NCBI GenBank assembly: GCA_002495185.1
Contig: DAEB01000044.1
Span: forward strand, 32,383-83,776
DNA: 51,394 nt
Origin: Thermoplasmata archaeon UBA184
GTDB taxonomy: Archaea > Thermoplasmatota > Thermoplasmata > Lutacidiplasmatales > UBA184
Reading direction: 5' to 3'
In this document: piece after piece, positions 1 to 8,450 of the stretch
How positions within the stretch are numbered: position 1 is the first letter of the stretch
Layout: each line of letters starts with the position of its first letter
The notes under the pieces: model-generated
The model's database searches: none
Told to the model about the DNA's origin: nothing
The model's input: the letters and a program-made list of their open reading frames with translations, nothing else
Position numbers and translations under genes: made by a program

Positions 1-30
1 AGCTCCTCGGAAGAACCTTCTCGACGAGCG

Positions 31-39
31 TCTTAAGTC
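31..39 (+). promoter_or_regulatory. TATA-like box of the thiamine-binding gene
   Basis: The AT-rich element tcttaag is centred about 26 bp before the ATG at 61. This fits an archaeal TATA box of a leaderless transcript. Confidence 0.5.
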
Positions 40-60
40 GGCGTCCCCCCTCGTCCCGGC

Positions 61-387
61 ATGGCGGACAGAGTCGGCGGTCGCCCCCGGGTGGTCGGAG
101 ACGTCTCGATCTACCCGATTGGGGCAGGAACGAGCCTCAGCGAATACGTCCGGGCGGCCTCCCGCGCCATGAGGTCCGTCCGGGGGATCCGCCTCGTCCC
201 CGGAGCGATGTCGACGGTGGTGGAAGCGGCGAACTTGCGGACGATCTTCACGGCGGTCGGGCGAGCGCACGATGCTCTCCAGAAGATGGGGGCGAAGCGG
301 ATCGCGATCCAACTTCGCATCGACCACCGGCTGGACAAGCCCGAAACCATCGAGTACAAGGTCGGCCGGATCCGCGGCGCCCCGTAG
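61..387 (+). CDS. MTH1187-type thiamine-binding protein (UPF0045)
   Basis: A 108-residue protein of the MTH1187/YkoF-like family, small ferredoxin-fold proteins that bind thiamine or related pyrimidines in the cytoplasm. Visible hallmarks are the N-terminal strand VSIYPIGAGTSLSEYV, the central PGAMSTVVEA segment and the C-terminal AHDALQKMGAKRIAIQLRIDHR followed by a short tail. Length is normal for the family, with about 10 extra N-terminal residues. The ATG is supported by a TATA-like box 26 bp upstream. It is followed 37 bp later by the AlaX gene on the same strand, so the two may be co-transcribed; no functional link is obvious. Family assignment is good; the ligand is inferred. Confidence 0.85.
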   Translation: MADRVGGRPRVVGDVSIYPIGAGTSLSEYVRAASRAMRSVRGIRLVPGAMSTVVEAANLRTIFTAVGRAHDALQKMGAKRIAIQLRIDHRLDKPETIEYKVGRIRGAP

Positions 388-424
388 GGCTCGCGAAGGG
401 GTCCTCCCTGCGAGAGGAAGGTCC

Positions 425-1156
425 GTGACCGACGCGCTCTACCTGACCGACGCGTATCGGAGGCGATTCGACGCGAAGGTCACGCAGGTAACGGCCGAGG
501 GCGTTTTCCTCGACCAAACGGCGTTCTACCCGACCGGCGGGGGCCAACCCTCGGACCGAGGGCGACTGACCCTCGCCGAGGGAATCGAGCTCACCGTCAC
601 GGAGGTCCGGAAGACGTCCGAAGGGATACTTCACCAGGTCTCGAACCCAAGCTCCGTCCCCCTCGGGGCAAGCGTGGCCGGTGAGGTCGATTGGGCACGG
701 AGGTATGCCCACATGCGATACCATACCGCGCTGCACCTCCTGAGCGGGGTGGTCTATCGACGCATCGGTAGCGGCATCACCGGAAACCAGATCACCGCGG
801 AAGGAGCCCGGATGGACTTCTCGATCCCGGGGTTCGACCGGGCGACCGCCGAAGCCCTGATCGACGGGGTGAACGAGGTGGTCCGGGAGCATCGTCCGGT
901 CACCGTCCGCTCGATCGCTCGAGCCGAGGCCGAGAAGGACCCCACGCTCGTTCGCGTCGCGCAGGAACTGATGCCGGACGTCGCGGTCGTCCGCCTGATC
1001 GACATCGAAGGGTTCGATGTCCAGGCCGACGGCGGGACTCACGTAGCCAACACCTCGGAAGTCGGTGTCGCGCGGCTCGAGCGCATCGAGAACAAAGGTG
1101 CCCGCAACAAGCGTCTCTACCTGACGCTCGACGCTCCGGGCCCGCGAGGGTCGTGA
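425..1156 (+). CDS. alaX: AlaX-type alanyl-tRNA editing protein
   Basis: A 243-residue free-standing editing domain homologous to the editing module of alanyl-tRNA synthetase. It hydrolyses mischarged Ser-tRNA(Ala) or Gly-tRNA(Ala). The N-terminal part has the FYPTGGGQPSDRG motif of the AlaX-M class. The metal-site HxxxH is H100 and H104 in RYHTALHLLSG. The second half of the site reads DGGTHV (D202, H206) where CGGTH would carry the cysteine ligand. The frame is open further upstream, but GTG at 425 gives the usual N-terminus directly before the first conserved strand. It overlaps no other gene and follows the thiamine-binding gene closely. Editing function is family knowledge; the Asp replacement is seen directly and may occur in other archaeal AlaX. 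Confidence 0.88.
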   Translation: MTDALYLTDAYRRRFDAKVTQVTAEGVFLDQTAFYPTGGGQPSDRGRLTLAEGIELTVTEVRKTSEGILHQVSNPSSVPLGASVAGEVDWARRYAHMRYHTALHLLSGVVYRRIGSGITGNQITAEGARMDFSIPGFDRATAEALIDGVNEVVREHRPVTVRSIARAEAEKDPTLVRVAQELMPDVAVVRLIDIEGFDVQADGGTHVANTSEVGVARLERIENKGARNKRLYLTLDAPGPRGS

Positions 1157-1198
1157 ACTGTTTCGCGCCGAGCCCCGGCGACGAGCTCTCGGAATCGT

Positions 1199-2170
1199 TC
1201 AGTCATTCGCGGAGCGAAGACGCGCGATCTGGGCCGCCAGCCGGTCGTCGTACCACTGCGGAAAGGTCGCGGACCCGAGCGCGAACGTTCGCCGGACATT
1301 CGCGACCCCGTCGATCGCCAGCGTACGTCGGAGCGCCTGCTCGAGCGCGGCGGGGGCTTCCGCCGGGACCAGCCCTACGACCAGGTGGGCCGCATCCTCC
1401 GGCGGGAGCCCGAATCCGTCCGGCGCGACCGGCATCCAGCTCGGGTGGGCGCCGGCAACCGCCCGTGCCACCACGAGAGGGTCGACTCCCTCTCGCACGG
1501 CGATCGAGAAGAGCGAGAGGGGGAGCTCCTCGCTCGAACTGCTCAGGGCCGACCAGCACGCCCTCGAGTCGAGAAGGCGATGGAACCGGTTCGCCGCGGT
1601 CTTGAGGCTAATGCCGACCGTTTCCGCGAGTTCGCTCAGGGTTGCCCCGGGGTGAGCGCGGAAAGCGTCCAGGAGTCGCCAGTCGAGTCGGGTCAGTTCC
1701 CGGTCGCACGGCGGGATCCAGTAGGGGGACGGGCCCCGAAGTTGGGGGGCGGGGGCCAGCTTGCGCAGCAGCGCTGTCCTTCGAGCGGTGGCGGACGGCG
1801 TATCCGAGACGTAGTAGACCCGGATCGCACGGTCCTTCTCGTCCAGGATATCGCGGGCGAACGTCACTCCATCCACCAGCGCGAGCTCCCGAAGGAGTTG
1901 CTCGGCATCGTGGGGTTCTCGTACCGGGATCTCCGACACGACGAGGGAGACGCCGAACAGTGACGGGTTGATTCCCGTCTCTCGTCCGCGAAGGTATCCC
2001 CGTTCCTCGAGACCTTTGAGGCGAACCCGAACCCCGGCCTCGCTCAAGCCCACCTTCTCCGAGATCTCGCGGGCCGAGACGCGAGGGTCGACGAGCCGGC
2101 GTGCGCCCCAGAAGCGGATCAGCCCGTCGGGGGAAAGAGAGCGATAGATCGCGTAGTCGGTCGCGTCCAC
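1199..2170 (-). CDS. Two-domain Lrp/AsnC-like winged-helix regulator
   Basis: A 323-residue predicted transcription factor with two DNA-binding helix-turn-helix segments. The first spans about residues 30-62 (VSAREISEKVGLSEAGVRVR). The second spans about 161-202 (GATLSELAETVGISLKTAAN). Each is followed by an alpha/beta domain like the ligand-sensing half of Lrp proteins. I chose the GTG at 2170, just before VDATDYAIYRSL; the open frame runs further upstream, but that part is low-complexity and Pro/Arg-rich. The protein has exactly the same length and layout as the regulator at 38351-39322, so the two are probably paralogues of an archaeal family. Its target is unknown. It ends convergently with alaX, 42 bp apart. 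Confidence 0.7.
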   Translation of the reverse strand: MDATDYAIYRSLSPDGLIRFWGARRLVDPRVSAREISEKVGLSEAGVRVRLKGLEERGYLRGRETGINPSLFGVSLVVSEIPVREPHDAEQLLRELALVDGVTFARDILDEKDRAIRVYYVSDTPSATARRTALLRKLAPAPQLRGPSPYWIPPCDRELTRLDWRLLDAFRAHPGATLSELAETVGISLKTAANRFHRLLDSRACWSALSSSSEELPLSLFSIAVREGVDPLVVARAVAGAHPSWMPVAPDGFGLPPEDAAHLVVGLVPAEAPAALEQALRRTLAIDGVANVRRTFALGSATFPQWYDDRLAAQIARLRSAND

Positions 2171-2312
2171 GTGCCTTCGTTCGTCCAAACGGTGCGCGTT
2201 CGGAAAAGGCTGCGGGTCTCGCGCGGGGCGCGCCGGGGCCGACTGCCCCTCCGGCCGGCGGACATGGGATGGGGGAATCGATTCGCTCCCTCCGTCCAGT
2301 AGGCGATCCCGC

Positions 2313-2636
2313 TTATGGACGAGCGGCCCACCGCAGGGGGACCGCCGCGAGGGGGACATCGTCCCGGAGAGCCGCCCGTTCCTCCTTCATCAGGACGGGG
2401 GCGGCTGCGACGGTCCATGCGGCGCGGGGCTCGGCTCGACGCGCGCCGCGACCGTGAAGGGCGGCCCGGAGGCGGGCCCACGCCCCGGCTCGGACCTCGG
2501 GGGGTTCCAGATGGGCTTGGACCGCCGCTTCCGCGTACATCGGGCTCGCCACCGGAGGCATGGGTCCCACGTACCCTCCCATGCCACGGAGTTCTGCGAG
2601 TCGGGCGGCCACCAGAGCCGCTTCCGGTCCCATCAT
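2313..2636 (-). CDS. Small hypothetical protein, Ala/Arg-rich
   Basis: A 107-residue open frame starting with ATG (MMGPEAALVAARLAELRG). I do not recognise it. It is alanine- and arginine-rich, has no clear transmembrane segment and no cysteines. The centre contains MYAEAAVQAHLEPPEVRAGA and the C-terminus is hydrophobic. Upstream lies an AT-containing inverted repeat, GAGGA-gta-TCCTC (2668-2680), that includes a possible TATA core about 39 bp from the start. It lies upstream of the Lrp-like regulator on the same strand. Competing frames overlap it, so gene status is uncertain. Confidence 0.4.
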   Translation of the reverse strand: MMGPEAALVAARLAELRGMGGYVGPMPPVASPMYAEAAVQAHLEPPEVRAGAWARLRAALHGRGARRAEPRAAWTVAAAPVLMKEERAALRDDVPLAAVPLRWAARP

Positions 2637-2831
2637 GTTCTTCGTCCCTCCCCGTCTTCTCCATGGAGAGGAGTATCCTCCGGGAAGTCAAGGCTGCCGA
2701 AAGCAAATCCACGAAAAGGGGGTTCCGAGGCGTCCAACCTTCCGCTTTCCGCAGGAGTTCTCGCGGAACCGGAATCGTCGAGAGAGGTCGGGAAAGGGTT
2801 CACCGGACGGCCCGTCGAAACGGGGATCCGG

Positions 2832-3272
2832 TCACTCGGTCAAGGCGCGGTTCGTCTCACTGAGGCGGTGCGCCATCTCCGCGAGCATCCCGCGGAGCAT
2901 CTTCGGTTGGCTCATCGCGTACCCCCAGAACTCCCAGACCGAGAGCACCGCGCACTTGGTCGGCTTGGTCGCGACGACGTCGGCCGTCCGGGCCTCGTTC
3001 TCGAACAGGGCCATCTCCCCGAAGAAGTCCCCCGGTCCGAGGGTGGCCAGCTTCCGCCCGCGGCGCCGCACCTCCACCCCGCCGTCGAGGATCAGGTAGA
3101 ATCCGATGCCCTTCTCGCCCTGCTTGACGACCGTCGTGCCGACCGTGAAGTCCTTCTCGAGAAGTCCCTGCGCGAGCCGATTGATCTGACGCTCCGTGAG
3201 GCTCGAGAAGATCGGAACCTTCTCGAGCATTCGACGAGACTCTGCCTTGGCCTTCGCTCCGAATACCGGCAC
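2832..3272 (-). CDS. Stand-alone cyclic-nucleotide-binding domain protein
   Basis: A 146-residue protein consisting almost entirely of one cNMP-binding (Crp/PKA-type) beta-roll. LEKVPIFSSLTERQINRLA opens the domain, QGEKGIGFYLILDGGVEV forms the middle strands, and the phosphate-binding cassette reads FGEMALFENEARTADV with the conserved Gly, Glu and Arg. No DNA-binding or other effector domain follows, so it probably acts by binding a partner. GTG at 3272 is chosen because a TATA-like box (3294-3300) lies 25 bp upstream on the minus strand. It is divergent from cyclase 1 (ATG 3472), which invites the inference that it senses that cyclase's product. Domain identity is confident; the ligand (cAMP or cGMP) is not known. 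Confidence 0.85.
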   Translation of the reverse strand: MPVFGAKAKAESRRMLEKVPIFSSLTERQINRLAQGLLEKDFTVGTTVVKQGEKGIGFYLILDGGVEVRRRGRKLATLGPGDFFGEMALFENEARTADVVATKPTKCAVLSVWEFWGYAMSQPKMLRGMLAEMAHRLSETNRALTE

Positions 3273-3293
3273 GGACGGCGCAACCGGGTACCG

Positions 3294-3300
3294 GGATATA
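3294..3300 (-). promoter_or_regulatory. TATA-like box of the cNMP-binding gene
   Basis: On the minus strand the element reads tatatcc. It is centred 25 bp before the GTG at 3272, consistent with a leaderless transcript. Confidence 0.5.
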
Positions 3301-3438
3301 GACCTGACCGTAAGGTTCCTCGCGGAATCGGAATCCTCGCTCCACCGGATTCGCGCCGAACCGACCCGGTCGGCCATGGCCGGAGAGAATGTGGGAGGCT
3401 CGACGGGATGGCCCCGGCCCAAGTTCACTCCCAAGGCC

Positions 3439-3458
3439 TAATGTAACCGATTCCGGTT
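3439..3458 (+). promoter_or_regulatory. Promoter of cyclase 1 with small inverted repeat
   Basis: TATA-like taatgtaa (3439-3446) lies about 29 bp before the ATG at 3472. It is followed immediately by the inverted repeat AACCG-attc-CGGTT (3445-3458), which could be an operator in the initiation region. The arms are only 5 bp, so this is tentative. Confidence 0.35.
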
Positions 3459-3471
3459 TCGAGCGGCGGAC

Positions 3472-5451
3472 ATGGCCCGGCGTCTGGCCGCCATCGTGTT
3501 CACCGACATCGCCGGATACACTTCCATCGCGCAGGCGGACGAAGCGGCGGCGCTTCGATTACTTCGGGAACAGGAGAAGATCGTCCGGCCGCTGCTCGAG
3601 TCGCATCGAGGCCGGAAGGTCAAGTCGATGGGTGACGGGCTTCTCCTCGAGTTCGAGAACGCCCTCGACGCGGTCGAGTGCGGGGTCGCGCTTCAACGGC
3701 AACTCTACGACCGGAACTCCCGGGAGGGGTCGAAGCCGCTCCAGCTACGTGTCGGCATCCACCTCGGGGACGTCCAACGACAGGGGACGGACATCTTGGG
3801 GGACGCGGTCAATATCGCCTCTCGCATCGAACCGCTCGCCGAGCCGGGGGGCGTGTGCCTCTCCGAGCAGGTCTTCGCCCAGGTGCGCAACAAGGTCCCG
3901 TACACGCTCGAGAACCTGGGCCCGAAGACGCTCAAGGGCGTCCGCGACCCGGTCAACGTCTATCGGGTAATGCTCCCGTGGGCCGTTGAGGGGGCCGCGC
4001 CGAGCCCGTCCACCTATCCTCGGATCGCCGTACTCCCTCTCACCAACATCAGCCCGGACCCCCGGGACGAGTACTTCGCGGACGGCCTGACGGAAGAGTT
4101 GATCTCGATGCTCTCGCAAGTGCGCGGGCTCCGGGTGATCTCCCACACCTCGGTCAACCAGTACAAGGGAACGTCCAAGTCGGTCGCCCAGATCGGCTCG
4201 GAACTCGGGGTCGCCTCGATCCTCGAGGGAAGCGTTCGTAAGGCGGGCGACCAGTTGCGGATCGCGATCCAGCTGATCGATACGCGCACGGATGAGCACC
4301 GCTGGGCGGAGACCTACGACCGGAAGCTCGAGAACGTGTTCGCGATCCAGGCCGACGTCGCCGAGCGGGCGGCGGGGGCCCTGAAGGTCGAACTCCTGCG
4401 GTCCGAGCGCGAAGCGATCGAGGAGAAACCGACCTCGGACATGGAGGCCTACGCATCGTTCCTCCGGGCCATCCAGCTGTCCCACTCGTTCTTTGCCGGG
4501 ACGACCGAGGATACGAGGAAGGTAGACCTGAAAGCCGAAGGGGAGTACGAGGACGCCCTCCGAAGGGACCCCAATTTCTCCGCGGCGATGTCGGGTCTCG
4601 CGACGCACCTGATCGCGGTGGCCGGGATCACGCGACCCCCGAAACCGCTCTTCGCTCGCGCTCGCGAGCTCGTGACGAAGGCGCTCGAGCTCAACCCGAA
4701 CTCGTCGGACGCACACACGGCGAAAGCGAATCTTGCGATGCAGTCCGACCGTGACTGGGCCCGCGCCGAGGCCGAGTTCCAGCAGGCGATCGTTCTCAAT
4801 CCGAGCAGTTCCGGGGCCCGCCTGTGGTACGGGTACCTCCTCGACGTGCTCCAGCGATTCCCCGAAGCGAAGAAGCAGACCCTCGCAGCGATCGACCTGG
4901 ACCCCCTGTGGCCCCTCGCCCGATTCCAGTTCATTGCGCATCTCGACCATGGGGGCGAATTCGACGCCGCGGTCGAGCTCCGGAAGAAGATCTACGAACG
5001 CGAACCCGACAACGTGGTGCTTCGCTGGGGGCTCGGATTCTCGTATGCCCGCGCCGGCCGGCCGCAGGAGGCGCTCGAGCTACTCGAGTCCCCCGCGGAC
5101 GTTTCGGACCTCGGCGCCCGAACGGTTCACGCGATGGCCATGCTGGTGCTCGGTCGACCCGAGGAGTTTCGCAAGCTCGCGACCGACCTGGAACAGGGGA
5201 GGCTCCCGGGCTACTTCTCCGACCCGGTGATTGCCGGCGGCTACGCCGCCCTGGGCGAGCGAGAGCGGGCGTTCCATTTCCTCGAGCGCGACAGCACGGA
5301 AGGGGACCGGATCCTCTGGGCGAACTACCAGGAGCTCGTGTTCGACTCGATCCGTGACGACCCCCGGTTCGTGGCGCTGATCCGCGCGATGGGCCTTCCG
5401 ACGACGCTGGGTCGGCCTCTCGTGAAGCTTCCGTCCGCCTCCGGCCGCTGA
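3472..5451 (+). CDS. Class III nucleotide cyclase with FlgO/TolB-like domain and TPRs (cyclase 1)
   Basis: A 659-residue soluble signalling protein. Residues 1-170 are a class III adenylate/guanylate cyclase domain. It has metal-binding Asp12 (VFTDIAGYT) and Asp55 (KSMGDG), base-recognition candidates Lys51 and Asp107, and the transition-state pair Asn114 and Arg118 (DAVNIASRI), so it looks catalytically competent. Residues about 184-308 form the FlgO/TolB-N-like domain (RIAVLPLTNISPDP, DEYFADGLTEELI, GSVRKAGDQLRI). The remainder is TPR-like helical repeats (ALELNPNSSDAHTAKANLAM). No transmembrane segment is seen. The architecture is common in bacteria such as rhizobia. Two close paralogues occur in this window (6392 and 18715). 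The product, cAMP or cGMP, cannot be told from sequence alone, though Lys/Asp favours ATP. Confidence 0.9.
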   Translation: MARRLAAIVFTDIAGYTSIAQADEAAALRLLREQEKIVRPLLESHRGRKVKSMGDGLLLEFENALDAVECGVALQRQLYDRNSREGSKPLQLRVGIHLGDVQRQGTDILGDAVNIASRIEPLAEPGGVCLSEQVFAQVRNKVPYTLENLGPKTLKGVRDPVNVYRVMLPWAVEGAAPSPSTYPRIAVLPLTNISPDPRDEYFADGLTEELISMLSQVRGLRVISHTSVNQYKGTSKSVAQIGSELGVASILEGSVRKAGDQLRIAIQLIDTRTDEHRWAETYDRKLENVFAIQADVAERAAGALKVELLRSEREAIEEKPTSDMEAYASFLRAIQLSHSFFAGTTEDTRKVDLKAEGEYEDALRRDPNFSAAMSGLATHLIAVAGITRPPKPLFARARELVTKALELNPNSSDAHTAKANLAMQSDRDWARAEAEFQQAIVLNPSSSGARLWYGYLLDVLQRFPEAKKQTLAAIDLDPLWPLARFQFIAHLDHGGEFDAAVELRKKIYEREPDNVVLRWGLGFSYARAGRPQEALELLESPADVSDLGARTVHAMAMLVLGRPEEFRKLATDLEQGRLPGYFSDPVIAGGYAALGERERAFHFLERDSTEGDRILWANYQELVFDSIRDDPRFVALIRAMGLPTTLGRPLVKLPSASGR

Positions 5452-5482
5452 ACGCGGTCGGGAGCGCCGTGACGTCACTCTC

Positions 5483-6298
5483 ATGAGCGGAGCGCGGCTC
5501 CCGGCCCGCATGACCTCCCGCGAAAGGATGCCGGTCCTATTCGTCGGGCATGGGAATCCGATGAACGCGATCCTCGACAACCGGTGGAGTCGAGGGTTCA
5601 AGGCGCTGGGTCGCACGGTTCCCCGTCCGAAAGCGATCGTATGTGTCTCGGCTCACTGGTACATCCCCGGGACATTCCTCACGGGGAATCACGACCCGCA
5701 GACGATTCACGACTTCGGCGGCTTTCCCGAACAGCTCTACGAGGTGGTGTATCCCGCGCCGGGCGACCCGGGCCTGGCCGCTCGAGTGAGCGGCATGCTG
5801 TCACCGTGGAAGGCAAGCCCGCGTTCGGACTGGGGACTCGACCACGGAACCTGGTCGGTCCTCCGAAACATGTGGCCCGAGGCCGACATCCCGGTGGTCC
5901 AGCTCAGCATCGACGGGTTCGCGGCTCCCGAGGTGCACCTCAAGATCGGGAAGGCGCTCGCACCGCTCCGCTCGGAAGGCGTCCTCGTGCTCGGGAGCGG
6001 GAACCTCGTCCACAACCTCCGCTCCGCGCTCCAGCAGATGCGCGTGCGCAAGCCCGAGCTCGAGCCGTGGGCGGAGGAGTTCGACGAGCGGGTTTCGAGT
6101 GCGCTCGAGGCCAAAGACCAGGGGAAGCTGACCCATGCGTGCGACGACCGGCTCGGGCATGTCGCCCACCCCACCGTCGACCACTATCTCCCGATCCTCT
6201 ATGCGGCCGGAGCCGCCGGACGGAGCTCCGATGTGTCGTTCCCGCTCGAAGGGTTTGACCTTGGGTCGATCTCGATGCGAGCCGTTCTCTTCCAATAA
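5483..6298 (+). CDS. ygiD: LigB-family extradiol dioxygenase, YgiD type
   Basis: A 271-residue member of the class III extradiol dioxygenase (LigB-like) family, closest in look to bacterial YgiD and plant DOPA 4,5-dioxygenase. These are non-heme iron or zinc enzymes that open catechol rings. Typical motifs are MPVLFVGHGNPMNAI near the N-terminus, CVSAHWYIPG, DHGTWSVLRNMWP, VLVLGSGNLVHNLR and HPTVDHYLPILYA; these histidines form the metal site. Three in-frame ATGs (5483, 5510, 5528) are possible; homologues often start near the second or third. It begins 31 bp after cyclase 1 and may be co-transcribed with it. The substrate in this organism is unknown. Confidence 0.87.
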   Translation: MSGARLPARMTSRERMPVLFVGHGNPMNAILDNRWSRGFKALGRTVPRPKAIVCVSAHWYIPGTFLTGNHDPQTIHDFGGFPEQLYEVVYPAPGDPGLAARVSGMLSPWKASPRSDWGLDHGTWSVLRNMWPEADIPVVQLSIDGFAAPEVHLKIGKALAPLRSEGVLVLGSGNLVHNLRSALQQMRVRKPELEPWAEEFDERVSSALEAKDQGKLTHACDDRLGHVAHPTVDHYLPILYAAGAAGRSSDVSFPLEGFDLGSISMRAVLFQ

Positions 6299-6391
6299 GG
6301 CACCGGCCGCTCGGAGCGAAGGGCCACGCGCGCTCCCCCTTCTCCGCGGGTCAGAACTCTAATCTAAGCAGACGCCCGTGCACCGCCTCAC

Positions 6392-8428
6392 ATGCCGCGG
6401 CGACTCGCCGCCATCATGTTTACCGACCTCGTCGGATACACGGCCTCGGCGCAATCGAACGAAGAGGAGGCGCTCGCGCGGGTGAACGAGCAGGCCGCGC
6501 TCGTCCGGCCCCTCTTCGCGTCGTTCGGGGGCCGGGAGATCAAGTCGACGGGGGACGGGTTCTTGGTCGAGTTCGAGAGCGCGCTCAAAGCCACGCAATG
6601 CGGCCTTCAGATCCAGCAGCGGATGCGAGAGCGGAACGCCCGGTCTCCGGCCGCTCCGATTCGCCTCAGAATCGGGATTCACGTCGGGGACGTCGAAGAG
6701 GCGGACGGGGACATCCTCGGCGATGCGGTCAATGTGGCCGCCCGCATCGTACCGGTGAGCGAGCCCGGGGGCATCTGCCTCTCGGAACAGATTGTCGGTC
6801 ACGTCCGGGACAAACTCCCCTTCCAACTCGAGCGACTCGCCCCGCGACGCCTGAAAGGCGTTCGAGAACCGCTGGTCCTCTACCGAGTCCTGCTGCCGGG
6901 GACGGAACACGATTCCGCCATCGAGCGGCCCGCTCTTCCCCGGCTCGCGGTGCTTCCCTTCTCCAACATCAGCCCGGACCCGAAGGACGAGTACTTCGCC
7001 GACGGGCTCACGGAGGAGCTGATTTCGGTTCTCTCCCGGATCCGTGGGCTCCGGGTGATCGCCCGAACGTCGGTCGCCCAGTACAAGGGGGCGACGAAGC
7101 CCATCGCGCAGATCGGAGCCGAGCTCGGAGTGACCGCGGTTCTCGAAGGAAGCGTCCGGAAGGCGGGAGACCAGTTGCGCATCACCGTCCAACTGATCGA
7201 CGTTCGCACCGAGGAGCATCGCTGGGCCGAGAACTATGACCGCAAGCTCGCGAATGTCTTTGCTATCCAGGCGGAGGTCGCCGAGCAGACCGCGGGCGCG
7301 CTGAAGCTCGAGATGCTCGGGTCCGACCGGAACGCCGTGCGAGGTCGGCCGACGTCAAATCTGGTGGCGTATGACCTCTACCTCCGGGGGGTGCAGGCCT
7401 CTCGCAGGTTCACTCCCGGAGTGGGCCAGCGGATGGAGGTCGGAGGAGACGCCGTCAGTTATCTCGAAGAGGCGATTCGGAACGACCCCCAGTTCTCCGC
7501 GGCTCACTCGTCTCTTGCAAACCATCTTCTCGCGATCGGTGGCGTGACCCGGGAGGGTCAAGAGTCGTTCTTGAGGGCGCGACAGCACGTGGACCGCGCG
7601 CTCCAGATCGACCCGAGAAGCTCAGACGCCCACACCGCGCGAGGGAATCTTCTGATGCAGGCGGATTTTGATTGGGCGGGCGCCGAGGCCGAGCTTCGGG
7701 AGGCGCTCGACCTCAATCCGAACAACTCCACGGCGCACTTCTGGTACCGGTCCCTGCTCACGGTCCTGCAGCGATACTCGGAGGCACGGGACCAGATGGA
7801 CGCCGGGTTCGAGCTGGACCCGCTCTGGTTTCTCGCGAAGCGGCAGGGCGTCACTCTCCTCGCCCTGAGCGGCGATTGGGACCAGGCCGTTCGGCTGGCG
7901 GAGGGCTTGGTCGAGAGCGCGCGCGGAGACCCTCGGAGCGAGCTCGAATCGCTCCACCAGCTGGCCTGGGTCTACGCCTACGTGGGTCGCCCGTTGGACG
8001 CGGAGCGCGTGGACCGGCAGATGGACCGTCCCCCGGACCCGGATTCGCGTCTCGCGCACGCCGTCTTCCTCGCCTGGTTAGGAAAGCGTCGCGGCATCAC
8101 GGCCTGCTTGAGAGACTGGGAACGCAGCTCGAAGGTCGAGTACCGGTCCCCCATGCAGGTCGTGCTCGCGTACGCCCAGCTGGGCCAGGTGGACGAGGCT
8201 CTCTCCCGCCTCGAACAGGATGTGCGCGAGGGAGAGTCCTATCTGTGGGCTCACTACCAGCTGCCCTACTTTGACCCGATCCGGGACCACCCGCGGTTCG
8301 CCGCGGTGCTCGAGCGCTTCCATCTCCCCACGGCGCAGAGTTGGCGTCGGACCGCAATGAAGTCGGGACCCAGTACCCACGGCAAAGGCTCGGCGGCCGC
8401 CGGTTCTCGCAAACCAATCCGTTTATAG
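6392..8428 (+). CDS. Class III nucleotide cyclase with FlgO/TolB-like domain and TPRs (cyclase 2)
   Basis: A 678-residue paralogue of cyclase 1 with the same order of domains. The cyclase domain keeps every key residue at the same positions: Asp12, Lys51, Asp55, Asp107, Asn114 and Arg118. The FlgO/TolB-like domain is highly similar (LAVLPFSNISPDPKDEYFAD, GSVRKAGDQLRITVQLIDV). The C-terminal half carries TPR-like repeats (ALQIDPRSSDAHTARGNLLM). The last ~25 residues are a basic, Ser/Gly-rich tail. The ATG at 6392 lies about 30 bp after a TATA-like ctctaatctaag. Its stop codon overlaps the TATA box of the borosin precursor gene. Strong similarity to cyclase 1 suggests local duplication around the ygiD gene. 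Confidence 0.9.
   Translation: MPRRLAAIMFTDLVGYTASAQSNEEEALARVNEQAALVRPLFASFGGREIKSTGDGFLVEFESALKATQCGLQIQQRMRERNARSPAAPIRLRIGIHVGDVEEADGDILGDAVNVAARIVPVSEPGGICLSEQIVGHVRDKLPFQLERLAPRRLKGVREPLVLYRVLLPGTEHDSAIERPALPRLAVLPFSNISPDPKDEYFADGLTEELISVLSRIRGLRVIARTSVAQYKGATKPIAQIGAELGVTAVLEGSVRKAGDQLRITVQLIDVRTEEHRWAENYDRKLANVFAIQAEVAEQTAGALKLEMLGSDRNAVRGRPTSNLVAYDLYLRGVQASRRFTPGVGQRMEVGGDAVSYLEEAIRNDPQFSAAHSSLANHLLAIGGVTREGQESFLRARQHVDRALQIDPRSSDAHTARGNLLMQADFDWAGAEAELREALDLNPNNSTAHFWYRSLLTVLQRYSEARDQMDAGFELDPLWFLAKRQGVTLLALSGDWDQAVRLAEGLVESARGDPRSELESLHQLAWVYAYVGRPLDAERVDRQMDRPPDPDSRLAHAVFLAWLGKRRGITACLRDWERSSKVEYRSPMQVVLAYAQLGQVDEALSRLEQDVREGESYLWAHYQLPYFDPIRDHPRFAAVLERFHLPTAQSWRRTAMKSGPSTHGKGSAAAGSRKPIRL
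8421..8428 (+). promoter_or_regulatory. TATA box of the borosin-like precursor gene
   Basis: The sequence gtttatag is centred 26 bp before the ATG at 8451 and overlaps the stop codon of cyclase 2. This implies an independent leaderless transcript for the precursor and methyltransferase. Confidence 0.6.
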
Positions 8429-8450
8429 CCGGAGCGCCTCCGGCCTTCCG

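Noticed and set aside
3678..3989. Short frames inside cyclase genes on both strands
   Set aside because: They are shadows of a strongly conserved cyclase domain.
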